This document shows, piece by piece, positions 36,637-46,678 of a stretch of DNA of 64,000 bases. Position numbers and translations under genes: made by a program. Position 1 is the stretch's first letter. Each line of letters opens with the position of its first letter. The DNA comes from Methanosphaera sp. BMS (lineage in GTDB: Archaea > Methanobacteriota > Methanobacteria > Methanobacteriales > Methanobacteriaceae): NCBI RefSeq assembly GCF_003268005.1, contig NZ_CP014213.1, positions 2,439,501-2,503,500 of the forward strand, written 5' to 3'. The notes beneath the pieces are model-generated. The model did not search any database, was not told where the DNA came from, and saw only the letters and a list, made by a program, of their open reading frames with translations.

Positions 36637-39600
36637 ATTAATTATAAGAAGATTATCTTGTTTTTGTTTATTATTCTCTCTTGTATTAGTGTAGTATGTG
36701 CTATGGATGTCAGCAAATCAAGTAATGCAGACATTAGCACTACGGCAAGTGCAAGTTATGATAATAATATAAAACAGGACATTGATGAAGAGTTATATGA
36801 TGATGAAATTATTCCTGATAATAATTTCGAGGATGGATATGAAAATTCCGAGATAATAGAATTAAACGATACGACAATTGATGATGAGGAGGAAGAATTT
36901 ATCGAAGATGATAAATCCACAGATTCAGCCCGTCATAACCCAGATAATATTAAGGGAAGTGGAGATACTAGTGCTATTGTAAGTAACACCACCACGGCTT
37001 TAAGTGTAAAGGTAGTTCTAAGTAAACTCACATCCACTACATATAATACTACTTTTAGTGGTGTAAACAACTGTACGGTTTATTATACTTTAAATGGTGC
37101 TAATCCAACAACCGGCAGTACCAAATACACAAAGGCATTTGTTTATGATACGAGTAAGACTTTGAAGTATTTTGCCGTTAAAGAAAACGGTGAATGTGGT
37201 GCAGTTCTATCCATGAAGCTTAGTGAAGGCTCAACGCCATACATTGTATACAAGACGCCGATAACTAATCAGGCACAAGACGTATACATTTCATATACCT
37301 TGCCCACAACCAGCATATATTATACAATCGACGGCAGCACGCCAACAACAAGCAGTACCAAGTATAATGCACCCATAAAGATAAATAACTATACTGACCT
37401 ACGATTTATCTCAGTATACGGATCAATAACCAGCAACGTCTATAGTTATCGTATGAATGCGGTTAAACCCGTGCTAACAATCAAAAACATTACCGATGTA
37501 CGTGACAACTATCAGAACATAACGGTAAAAATAAACAAGGCAGGTACAATTTATTATACGAGAAACGGATCAACACCCAATACCAGCTGCAACACATGGA
37601 CTAACAACACCAAGGTAATGATATCAATAAAAACACAGGTAAGAGCAATACTAATAGATAACGAAGGATTCACATCAACTGTAACATTTTACCAGCCACC
37701 GAAGGTAATCACACCACCGATAACGGCAATAAGACCACTGACAACACTGGAAAACAACAAACAAAGAATACAATTCAGCATAAACAAACTAAACTGCACA
37801 GTATACTATACAACAGACGGTACAACTCCAAACAATAGTACAACAGTAAAAACAGCCAAAAACAATGATAAAATATACCTAAACAAAAACACACGACTAA
37901 AATACTACACACAAGATGACATACAACTTTACAAATCAAAAGTATACAATTACACACCAGTACAGCACCAGGACGAACGACCAACAATCACCATCATAAA
38001 CGTAACTAACATCTGGAGCAACGGACAGCAAAAAATAATCATACAATCCAATCAGCCAGGAAAATTCAACATAACAAAATACAACCAGACACAAGCACCA
38101 ACAGAAACACTAAACAACTACGGAAGCTACACAACAGATACCAATACTAAAATAGAAATATACACACAGTATAACACTAAATACTCCAAGACAATCGAGT
38201 ATCATCCAATTAATGGGTCTAAAACTGTTATGAGATATAATTATACTGTGAATTTTTCAAATATTACTCAGTATGAGTATATTTTCTTTACAGTAGGAAA
38301 TACTGAATATAAATATCATATGTATAACTCTAATTTAAATAATTATATATTTTTAAGTTTTTCTAATTATACTGTTACAACTAGTACTGTAGACTTTGCT
38401 AATGTTGAAGGTTGCATCATACATAAATCAGACATCTTAAGTGTTAAATTTAAGGTAAAAGAGTACGGAGAAATAAATTATGTTAATGTAATCTTTAAAT
38501 CTTTTACTTCTAAATATGAGAATATAATATTATATTCAAATGATTTAAAATTATTTACAATTACATTAGAGAAAAAACGAATTAAAAAGGAACAAGTAGA
38601 AACCATATTCCAAACAAACTCAAACCTGTTTATTAAAAATGAAACATTAACATTTAAACCAAAAGAAGTATATGGATGTGGACAATATGATGTACTACAA
38701 ACATATTTATTAACAAATCAAGCGATGACTACAGAATACGTTAACCAATCAATAAATTATTTTAAAAATCGTGACCCTAACCTAGATTTATTTAGGATAA
38801 CACCCCAGGACAGAACAATACTCACAGCAATAATGACATTATGGCAATATGATCAATATGCAAACTACTTGACATATGTATATAACCTAACAGCCATTAG
38901 AAGTGATGAAACATTAATCATCACAGGAATAAACTATGACCGGGTAAACTATATACAATATAATGACTTGAAAATGGGATTAGTAACGACGGGAAATGCT
39001 ACGAATAAATATTTGTTTAATATGCAATCCACGGCAAGATTACCTGAAATAGCAAGAATATCATTAAATTTAATAAAGGAAAAATTAGGAAGAACCGTTG
39101 CATCAATGTTTTTAAATTTAGATAAAAACTCAAAAGTATATCGAATTATTAACAATCAAACGAAAACAATAAAGATATGTTCTGAAGATTTGGAGAACAT
39201 ATATGTATTATTTAATGTAGAAACAGGAATAGTGGAGACGATAATCTCTTTAGATAATTGTATTTATAATGGTGCAATATCATATCCTTTAATAGAATAT
39301 AATGATACAGAAAACAACAGTAAAAACATTAAAAAATCATCAACGATGGAATGTTTTGAAGATAATTGTAATAATAATATGCTAAATAATTCTCATTCAT
39401 TAATAGGATTCTCTTCAGATAGTGGATGGGCAATAATAGAAAATGCTGTGGGTGGATTTTTAGCAGGAGCAGGTGTATCGATTCTAATAGGAGTAACTTC
39501 ACCTGAATCTGAAATATTGATTGCTGCAGGTGTTTTAATTGGTTCTGGAATATTTATATTAGCTGATTCTCATGGATTATTCTCTGGACATGCTACTTCT

Positions 39601-39867
39601 GAAGATATTCTTAATTTTCAGATTGATCTTACTATATTAGCTGTTGACCCAGCAATTACTGGTGTGTGTAATATTGTTGTAAGGAACGCATTTCTTAAAG
39701 TTACTGGTGAAGAATTATTCAAAATTAGTGAATTGGAAACATCACAGGAGATTAGAAACTTTTTAACGACAATGGATGAAATTAGAAATGGACTTATGGA
39801 CTGGGTTAGAGACAAGATTGAAGGATATATATTTGAAAAAACATATGACAACTTAACTAGTTTGTGA
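36637..39867 (+). CDS. large surface protein with chitobiase C-terminal-like (CHB_HEX_C) repeats
   Basis: About 1075 residues. A signal peptide NYKKIILFLFIILSCISVVCA is followed by an acidic Asp/Glu/Asn-rich linker. From roughly residue 115 to 520 there are five related domains with YYTLNGANPTTGSTKY-type signatures (also YYTIDGSTPTTSSTKY, YYTRNGSTPNTSC, YYTTDGTTPNNST), as in CHB_HEX_C/Fn3-like domains of glycan-active or adhesive proteins. The second half is unrelated and ends with hydrophobic Gly-rich segments (GGFLAGAGVSILIGVT, ILIAAGVLIGSGIFILAD). The signal peptide charges lie before the first usual start codon (TTG 36658), so translation probably begins at ATT 36637 or ATA 36631 behind AGGAGG. 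The next gene overlaps its stop. Confidence 0.72.
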   Translation: MNYKKIILFLFIILSCISVVCAMDVSKSSNADISTTASASYDNNIKQDIDEELYDDEIIPDNNFEDGYENSEIIELNDTTIDDEEEEFIEDDKSTDSARHNPDNIKGSGDTSAIVSNTTTALSVKVVLSKLTSTTYNTTFSGVNNCTVYYTLNGANPTTGSTKYTKAFVYDTSKTLKYFAVKENGECGAVLSMKLSEGSTPYIVYKTPITNQAQDVYISYTLPTTSIYYTIDGSTPTTSSTKYNAPIKINNYTDLRFISVYGSITSNVYSYRMNAVKPVLTIKNITDVRDNYQNITVKINKAGTIYYTRNGSTPNTSCNTWTNNTKVMISIKTQVRAILIDNEGFTSTVTFYQPPKVITPPITAIRPLTTLENNKQRIQFSINKLNCTVYYTTDGTTPNNSTTVKTAKNNDKIYLNKNTRLKYYTQDDIQLYKSKVYNYTPVQHQDERPTITIINVTNIWSNGQQKIIIQSNQPGKFNITKYNQTQAPTETLNNYGSYTTDTNTKIEIYTQYNTKYSKTIEYHPINGSKTVMRYNYTVNFSNITQYEYIFFTVGNTEYKYHMYNSNLNNYIFLSFSNYTVTTSTVDFANVEGCIIHKSDILSVKFKVKEYGEINYVNVIFKSFTSKYENIILYSNDLKLFTITLEKKRIKKEQVETIFQTNSNLFIKNETLTFKPKEVYGCGQYDVLQTYLLTNQAMTTEYVNQSINYFKNRDPNLDLFRITPQDRTILTAIMTLWQYDQYANYLTYVYNLTAIRSDETLIITGINYDRVNYIQYNDLKMGLVTTGNATNKYLFNMQSTARLPEIARISLNLIKEKLGRTVASMFLNLDKNSKVYRIINNQTKTIKICSEDLENIYVLFNVETGIVETIISLDNCIYNGAISYPLIEYNDTENNSKNIKKSSTMECFEDNCNNNMLNNSHSLIGFSSDSGWAIIENAVGGFLAGAGVSILIGVTSPESEILIAAGVLIGSGIFILADSHGLFSGHATSEDILNFQIDLTILAVDPAITGVCNIVVRNAFLKVTGEELFKISELETSQEIRNFLTTMDEIRNGLMDWVRDKIEGYIFEKTYDNLTSL

Positions 39868-39872
39868 TTATA

Positions 39873-40580
39873 ATGAATTGGATACTCTTATTTCTATTTA
39901 ACATTTTGTTCTGGGGAATAATATTCATATTACTTATTGAAAAAGGCATAGTATATAAGTTACCTTTATTTAATAGTGGATATACTATAGTTAACAGGAA
40001 AGATTTGGAAAATGATGATGTTGATTTTATGATTTATCATAAAAATAACTCATTATCTTTTCTTAGAAAAAGACAATTTGATGAAAATGGGTATATGAAA
40101 TTGTTAAATGATAAGGGAATAATCTTTTTTAAATTTATTGAAGCGTTATTCTATTTTTTAATATTTGCACCATGCATAATATTGTTTCCCAATATCTTCT
40201 TGACTAATGCATTTATTGCTTTTATTCTAATAATAGTATACGATGCTTTCATGATTTTACTTCGATTTAGATTATCTGATGAATCAATAAGTAACATTAA
40301 AACACCAAAGAAATTTAGTTATATAGGATATATGGTTTATTTTAATAGAATAAATGAGATTGCTAGTTTATTCATATTAATCCCATGTTGTAAAGGTAAT
40401 TATTTGGCTATTATCTTATTTATAGTGGTACTAACAAAAATGCATTTTAATTTATTTGCAGATATATTTGATAAGCATTTCAATTTGAAACTATTGAATG
40501 AAAAACTTATTAAGAAACTAATTCAAATAGAGAAATATTTTACATTATTAACGTTGCTATTATCATTCAATTTAATATGA
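39873..40580 (+). CDS. polytopic membrane protein coupled to the surface protein gene
   Basis: A 235-residue integral membrane protein with about five or six hydrophobic segments (MNWILLFLFNILFWGIIFIL, FIEALFYFLIFAPCIILFPN, AFIAFILIIVYDAFMILLRF, then two more near the end). No known family is recognised. The frame can also open at GTG 39864, which overlaps the upstream stop as GTGA. Tight coupling suggests it works with the surface protein, for example in export or anchoring; this is inference. Its surroundings are rich in mobile elements, so the pair may be acquired. Confidence 0.6.
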   Translation: MNWILLFLFNILFWGIIFILLIEKGIVYKLPLFNSGYTIVNRKDLENDDVDFMIYHKNNSLSFLRKRQFDENGYMKLLNDKGIIFFKFIEALFYFLIFAPCIILFPNIFLTNAFIAFILIIVYDAFMILLRFRLSDESISNIKTPKKFSYIGYMVYFNRINEIASLFILIPCCKGNYLAIILFIVVLTKMHFNLFADIFDKHFNLKLLNEKLIKKLIQIEKYFTLLTLLLSFNLI

Positions 40581-40837
40581 TTGGATATAATTGTATCATT
40601 TAATCAATAAAAAAGTTTCATTTAATTCAATAATTGGGTTGAAAGGATTAACATGGGTTTTTTAATAGGGGTAATCTGATTATGGGGAGCATAATCTTTT
40701 ATGTTTTCTAAAAAGAAGTTGGAAGGGGGTTATATGGAGTTACTATTAAGCAGAGAATATAATAAATTGTTAAAATCAAGGGATTATGGGCATAGAATAA
40801 AAATTCCAGAAATATAAGAGATAAAAATATCATTTAA

Positions 40838-41079
40838 GTGGAAATTATTCCAATTAAAAATGGGCAAATGTTTAAGGCAAATTTCACTTATGAAGCACAA
40901 AAATATCCACTGGATTTAGATAAAGACAAAGTTATGGGTATTGATCTTGGAGTAAATAATTTTACAACAATAGTTACAACCGAAGACGCCATACATCGTG
41001 TACAGGAAAAAATTAAAAAATCAAATGGCAGTGTCCCAAATGCAGTCGGACTTCCTATAAATTTAATATTTTTTCAGTG
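40838..41079 (+). pseudogene. tnpB fragment, cut by an insertion sequence
   Basis: An open stretch with VEIIPIKNGQMFKANFTYEA, then PLDLDKDKVMGIDLGVNNFT, shows the beta-barrel and the first RuvC strand with the catalytic Asp (GIDLG) of TnpB. Neither the earlier N-terminal part nor the later RuvC parts and zinc finger are present. The frame runs into the left end of the ISNCY-like element near 41080. Sequence from 40737 may hold further degraded N-terminal parts. Confidence 0.65.
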
Positions 41080-42506
41080 GGTTGTATTACAAAGACTGGT
41101 AGGATAAAATCTTTTTTTCCTAAATATACTCTATAACTCCATCTGGATCTATTAGCCCTCATTTTTCTATCAACACTCTTATCTGTTCTATAATGTTTCT
41201 TTAACTTATTACCACATGTAACATTGAAAAATAATTCGACTAAATTATTTGTACTGGGTATTTCATTATTTTCAATGTGTTTAGTTAATTTATCAAATTT
41301 TTTATCTATTTTGTCAAGGGCATTGACTATAGAATCGGGTAATTTATCTTTCTCTTCTTTTAATCTGTTTAATCTATTTTTGGCTGTTTTAAGAGTTTTT
41401 GATTTGAATATTAAGGATATCTTATCCATATATTTATTTAGTTCTTTATCTTCCTTATTTAACGTTCGGATTTCTTGATTTGGTGTGGAGATCTGTCTGT
41501 TTTTGGATCGTATTTTTTCATATAATTTACGCTGTTTAGTCTCGTTTTTTTCGAAATCTACCTCGTTTATGAATGTATTGATTATTCAATTCTGTTAATT
41601 TTTCTTCAATAGTCTTAATTTTCTTTGATTTATTTTTCCTTTTCGTATTATTTCTATTTATTATCTTATATGGTTTATCACGCACATTCTGGATAGCATG
41701 AAAAGTACATAATGCCTGTTCTATTTCAAATTCTTTACAAATTGATGGATACATTGTATGACCATCAGTAATCATACATTCTCTAGGTAAATTTGATAAA
41801 ATCATATTCCAGTACTTTAAAGTAGTGTTAGAATCAAATTTATCGTGACTAATAATCATGGCAGATGCATATTTTGTGTTAGCATCAAGCAATTGTAATT
41901 TTGCTTTTTTATTTTTGGATACTTTCATAAACTGTTCATCATAATTATAGTTTCCACATGCTCTATTTCTTCTTTTTCAATTTCGGCATCAATTTCTTTT
42001 TCAACGGCAGTTAATATTTCATCACTAGTTTGGTCTTGGTTATTATACACAATAGACTTTGGTATTCTTATTCCAAAAATAGCTTCAAAAATTTCACTCA
42101 TTTTACGATAAGATATCTTTTCAATAAATTGAAGTCTAGAACCCAATTGTTTCATATTATTAGTATAATTAGAACCATCATCAATAAATTTATCTAATTT
42201 AGCCCTGTGTTTCTTACCACATTCCTTATCAAGACACCTATAAACAATTCTATAATCATTTGATAATTTATTAGGATAAAATTCTTCAACGGTACTCTCA
42301 ACCAATTCTAATCCACAATCAGGACGAATTGGATTTGATTTAAAATACAAAACGCTATCAATATCGGAGTTAAAGAATTCTAAAAACGTTATAACATCAG
42401 GTGAAACAGTATCTGGTAACATGACCAATAGTTTTTCTTCTTCACCGAAAAATTTAACTACTTCAAAATTAATACATATATCTGTAGGGGTTATTTTGCT
42501 TAACAT
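41055..42506 (-). pseudogene. ISNCY-like transposase with frameshifts
   Basis: Three minus-strand pieces follow each other. The first (42506-41925) holds ICINFEVVKFFGEEEKLLVM, a zinc-like segment and RKMSEIFEAIFGIRIPKS. A shift near 41940 breaks it; the other frame gives NYDEQFMKVSKNKKAKLQLL, which is the first Asp motif, then MITDGHTMYPSICKEFE and CTFHAIQNVRDKPYKII. A second shift near 41530 leads to the last piece with NNEIPSTNNLVELFFNVT, the Glu motif. The order equals the intact gene at 53417, although the sequences are far apart. The element ends appear to be 41080 and 42549 (GGTTGTA- and its complement -TAACC). Confidence 0.75.
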
Positions 42507-42549
42507 AATATTATATAACTCCCTACACCTATAAACTTATTTTATAACC

Positions 42550-43132
42550 CTAAACTAACTATAACAAATTTAATAAACCAATATAAATAAACAACGACAT
42601 ATATCAACCATATGTCTAAATACTAATAAAATGGGTCTATTAATTAAATAACATTAAATACATGATTTAATTGAATATTACATAATTGTGTGGCATCATG
42701 TTCTATTTTAACATAAATTTAATTAATGAAAAAATAAAATGATTTATCAGATAATGTTATATGGTTTACAGACATCAAAACTCAGACTGTATTTTGGATA
42801 CTGCCCATGTTTGTCATTATTTGTTTTGAACAAAGGTGAAAATTTAGTATTCAATGCAATATGGATTTGGCCCGGGTTTTAATTCTTAGTAATAAGAAGA
42901 AAGGGTGGCTGTATTGTTTATTGTTTTACTTGCTTTAGGATGAAAATTGAGTATTTATCCGTTACATGTTTTTATGGAAGTTTTTTTCCTTCTTAACTTT
43001 ATATGGGTAATACTTTTTTTGTCTTATAATTATTTTTGCCAAGTCTCTGCATAGAAAAGGGATAAAATAAAATATTACCTTAAACATATCTATAAATTAA
43101 TATATAATTTAACATAATGGAAGGATTTATTA
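42550..43132. other. intergenic region upstream of hypE
   Basis: About 580 bp without a supported gene. It is AT-rich up to 42760, then slightly richer in GC with a GGCCCGGGTT patch near 42870. No frame of coding quality was found on either strand. The last 60 bases are AT-rich and contain the hypE ribosome site GGAAGG. Confidence 0.35.
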
Positions 43133-44161
43133 ATGGCATATAATGATGATAAAATTAATATGGTTCATGGAGCTGGTGGAGAAGTAATGCAAGATATGAT
43201 ATCAGACATCATATTGGGAAATATTTCAAAAACCAGTGTAAATGGCGGAATAGGCTTAGAATCTTTGGATGATAGTGCAACAATACCACTTGATGATGAA
43301 CATGTTGTAGTAACAACCATTGACAGCCATACTGTACAACCATTATTTTTCCCGGGAGGGGATATTGGTCGTATTTCAGCTGCAGGAACATTGAATGACA
43401 TATCTGTAATGGGAGTAAAACCCGTATCTTTAAGTAATGCAATGGTAATAAGTGAAGGATTTGAAAGAGAAGACTTGGAAAAAATAATCAAATCCATGAA
43501 TGAAACCTGTGAAGAAGTGGATGCCGCAATAATCACGGGAGATACCAAAGTAATAGACAGTGATAAGTTAGACAGTATGATAATCACAACTGCCGGTATA
43601 GGAATAGGACGTAAGGATGAAGTCGTACGGGACTCTGGACTGGAAGTTGGAGATAAAATAATCCTGACAGGTAGTGTAGGGGATCATGGAATGGCAATCA
43701 TGTCCAAACGTGAAGGATTCGGTTATGAAACAGAACTAAAATCAGATGTAGCACCTGTATGGAGTATGGTCGAGGCAGCCAAAGAAGTTGGAACGATAAC
43801 TGCAATGAAGGATCCAACACGTGGTGGAATAGCAAATGCATTAAACGAAATGGCAACCAAGGCTTCTGTAGGAATGTATCTTGATGAAGAAAGAATTCCA
43901 GTAAAACCCGAAGTGGAAGCAGTTTCCGATATGCTCGGTATTGATCCTTTTGAAGTAGCAAATGAAGGTAAAATAGTGATGGGTGTAAAGGCAGACACTG
44001 CCGAAGATGCACTTCAAGCAATACAAAAAACAAAATATGGAAAAGATGCACAAATTATAGGTGAAGTTGTTGAAGGTAAACGTGTAATAATGGAAACCGT
44101 TATAGGCGGTGAAAGATTAATCGAACCGCCAATTGCAGATCCTGTGCCTAGGGTATGTTAA
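43133..44161 (+). CDS. hypE: hydrogenase maturation protein HypE
   Basis: HypE dehydrates carbamoyl-thiocarboxamide on its C-terminal cysteine to make the cyanide ligand for the NiFe site. The 342-residue protein starts with the INMVHGAGGEVMQDMISDII region, has LDDSATIPLD, PGGDIGRISAAGTLNDISVM, ATP-site blocks TGDTKVI and KDPTRGGIANALNEMA, and ends with PRVC, the functional cysteine C342. Together with hypD and frhADGB it makes three hydrogenase loci in one window. The RDD gene follows after 18 bp. Confidence 0.96.
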   Translation: MAYNDDKINMVHGAGGEVMQDMISDIILGNISKTSVNGGIGLESLDDSATIPLDDEHVVVTTIDSHTVQPLFFPGGDIGRISAAGTLNDISVMGVKPVSLSNAMVISEGFEREDLEKIIKSMNETCEEVDAAIITGDTKVIDSDKLDSMIITTAGIGIGRKDEVVRDSGLEVGDKIILTGSVGDHGMAIMSKREGFGYETELKSDVAPVWSMVEAAKEVGTITAMKDPTRGGIANALNEMATKASVGMYLDEERIPVKPEVEAVSDMLGIDPFEVANEGKIVMGVKADTAEDALQAIQKTKYGKDAQIIGEVVEGKRVIMETVIGGERLIEPPIADPVPRVC

Positions 44162-44179
44162 TTAGAAGGAGGTATACTA

Positions 44180-45145
44180 ATGGAACATTTTACAAAAAGA
44201 TTATCTGCATGTATAATCGATTTTATCGTGGTATTTTTATTAATTTCAATAGTTAATAACCTTTTGTTTGTTCCAATATCATTACTTAAAGTTCCATTCA
44301 TATCTGCATATTATCCTTATGCAGTAACGATTATAGTAACAATTGCTTATTTTACTATAATGGAAGCTAAAACAAATAAAACAATCGGTAAAAAGGTAAT
44401 GAAATTATATGTATCTGATGAAGAGGGATATATTTCATACTATTCAGCATTCATAAGAAATATAACCAAATGTTTTTGGATACCATTAATATTCGATGTT
44501 ATTATTGGTAAAGTGTTAGGTTTCCCATCAAGGTTATTTGATAAACTAGCCGGAACTGATGTCTATGCAGATTCCGAATTGGAATTATATGACGAAAACA
44601 GTATTGGTGAAAACAATCTAACACAATATGAAGATAAATCCGCAATGGAAGATACTAAAGAAGGTGCTGACAAATCAACATCTTTAAACAAAAAAACAGA
44701 ACCTGTAGGGGAATATAAAACAGCCATAGAAGAAGTTGATGATGATGCCGATGAAGTAATCATTGATAACTCTAACGAAGTAACTAAAGAATCAACAGGC
44801 TTCTCAGAGGAAGATACAACACTTTCGGAAGAAGTTTCAGAAGTAGCCCCTGAAGAAGTTTCAGAGGACGTTTCCAAAGAAGAAGTTTCAGAAGAAAAAC
44901 AGGTGGATGAAGCAGAATTTATCTTTGCAGATGATACTGATATTCACAAAACCTATGACAAGAAAAGAGAAAACAAGGAAAAGAAAGCTAAAAAAGTTAC
45001 CAGCGTCAGTACCGATGTTATAGAAGAATCTAAAATTAAAGCGGCTAATAAAGAAACATCATACGAAGACGAAATATTGGATTTAATAATTGAAGAAGAA
45101 GAGGAATCTGATTCATTTGTTGAATTAACAAGAGATGATTTTTAA
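44180..45145 (+). CDS. RDD family membrane protein with acidic C-terminal arm
   Basis: A 321-residue protein. The first 135 residues form an RDD domain: RLSACIIDFIVVFLLISIVN (Arg and Asp of the family name), a second membrane segment YAVTIIVTIAYFTIMEA, KTIGKKVMKLYV and IRNITKCFWIPLIFDVIIGK. The remaining part is an acidic, Ser/Glu/Val-rich cytoplasmic arm with repeated EEVSE-type units, similar in style to the EEVP region of the zinc-ribbon protein at 30465. RDD proteins have been connected to transport and membrane homeostasis. GAAGGAGG precedes the ATG; it sits between hypE and serS and is probably co-transcribed. Confidence 0.82.
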   Translation: MEHFTKRLSACIIDFIVVFLLISIVNNLLFVPISLLKVPFISAYYPYAVTIIVTIAYFTIMEAKTNKTIGKKVMKLYVSDEEGYISYYSAFIRNITKCFWIPLIFDVIIGKVLGFPSRLFDKLAGTDVYADSELELYDENSIGENNLTQYEDKSAMEDTKEGADKSTSLNKKTEPVGEYKTAIEEVDDDADEVIIDNSNEVTKESTGFSEEDTTLSEEVSEVAPEEVSEDVSKEEVSEEKQVDEAEFIFADDTDIHKTYDKKRENKEKKAKKVTSVSTDVIEESKIKAANKETSYEDEILDLIIEEEEESDSFVELTRDDF

Positions 45146-45179
45146 ATCTTCAATAAACTAAATTATAGGAGTATATACA

Positions 45180-46457
45180 TTGTTAGACATAAAACTATTC
45201 AGAGATAACCCAGAAAAAGTGTTGGAATCTGAGAAAAAAAGATTTAGAAGTACTGAAAATGTAGAAAAAGTTATTGAATATGATAATTTATGGAGGGACG
45301 GTTTACAAACACTAAACAATCTTCGTTCAGAAAAGAATAAATTATCCAAATCTTTCAAACAAGCCAAAAAGGATGGTAATATCCAAGAGGTTGTTGAAAA
45401 ATCAAAACAGGTAGCTAATGACATAAAAGAGTTACAGCCAAAAATAGCAGAATATGAACAGATACGTGATGAATACCGATATAAGGTAGGAAACATCATT
45501 GATGAGAAGGTACCTGTATCCGATACTGAAGACGATAATAAGATTATCCGAACATACGGAACAAAAAAGGAATTTGACTTCACTCCATTAAACCATGTTG
45601 ACATCATGGAATTAATTGACGGGGCAGATACACAGACTGCAGCACAGGTATCCGGTTCAAGATTCTACTATTTAAAAGAGGACATTCTCTTTTTAAATTT
45701 AGCATTGATTCAATTTGCATTAAACGAATTAACAATTCAAGGATACACACCTCTTCAGACACCATTCTTCATCAAAAGTCAGGTAGCTAAGGAAACATCA
45801 GAGCTGGGTGAATTTGAAGAAACACTTTACAAAGTAGAAAATGAGGATTTATTCCTAATAGCAACGGCAGAACAAACATTAGCAGCACTTCATAGGGATG
45901 AAATAATAGATTCTGAAGAATTACCTAAAAGATACTGTGCATTATCAACATGTTTCAGAAAAGAAGCAGGTTCTCATGGAAAAGATACCTTGGGAATTTT
46001 CCGTGTACATCAATTCGAAAAGATAGAGCAATTTATTTATTCAGCCCCAGAAGAATCTTCCAATGAACATGAAAAACTACTTGAAGTAACCGAACAGATA
46101 TATCAAAAGTTAGGTTTAAGCTATCAGATAGTTGCCATTGTGTCCTCAGCCTTAAATGACAATGCCGCAATAAAATATGACCTTGAAGCATGGTTCCCGG
46201 GATCCGGTGCATATAGGGAATTGGTCTCATGTACAAACTGTACTGATTATCAGGCAAGAAAAACAAAAACAAGAGTTGGAAAAGCAGGTGCTAGTGATTC
46301 ACAGATATTACACACATTAAACAGTACAGCCATAGCTACCGAAAGAACAATATGTTGTATTATAGAAAATTATCAGCAGGAAAATGGGGATGTATTAATA
46401 CCTGAAGTGTTACAGCCATACATGAATGGTAAAACTGTTATTAAAGCTAAAAAATAG
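45180..46457 (+). CDS. serS: seryl-tRNA synthetase
   Basis: Charges tRNA-Ser with serine. The 425-residue protein is the common class II type and not the rare methanogenic SerRS. An N-terminal coiled-coil arm (about residues 28-105, KKRFRST to KIAEYEQIRDEYR) is followed by the catalytic domain: TETSELGEFEETLYKVE-like substrate region, motif 2 CFRKEAGSHGKDTLGIFRVHQFEK in two overlapping parts, the serine-binding SCTNCTDYQARK and motif 3 LNSTAIATERTICCIIENYQ. The start is TTG at 45180 with ATAGGAG at the right distance; no upstream ATG fits. Confidence 0.95.
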   Translation: MLDIKLFRDNPEKVLESEKKRFRSTENVEKVIEYDNLWRDGLQTLNNLRSEKNKLSKSFKQAKKDGNIQEVVEKSKQVANDIKELQPKIAEYEQIRDEYRYKVGNIIDEKVPVSDTEDDNKIIRTYGTKKEFDFTPLNHVDIMELIDGADTQTAAQVSGSRFYYLKEDILFLNLALIQFALNELTIQGYTPLQTPFFIKSQVAKETSELGEFEETLYKVENEDLFLIATAEQTLAALHRDEIIDSEELPKRYCALSTCFRKEAGSHGKDTLGIFRVHQFEKIEQFIYSAPEESSNEHEKLLEVTEQIYQKLGLSYQIVAIVSSALNDNAAIKYDLEAWFPGSGAYRELVSCTNCTDYQARKTKTRVGKAGASDSQILHTLNSTAIATERTICCIIENYQQENGDVLIPEVLQPYMNGKTVIKAKK

Positions 46458-46678
46458 TTTATAATAGACTCCTTTTTATTTTTTTTAAAAAGACTTAAAA
46501 AAGTTCACACTAACTAAAAAAATTTTTTATCAGAGCATGTCTTATCTTAAATTTCATTTAAGCTTTTATATTACTTTAAACAAAATAGTAATTATAAATA
46601 ATAATTTTCATATTTAATTACTAATTAGATAGTCATGCATTATTTGAAAAATCATTAATTTACAACGAGGCGATAATT

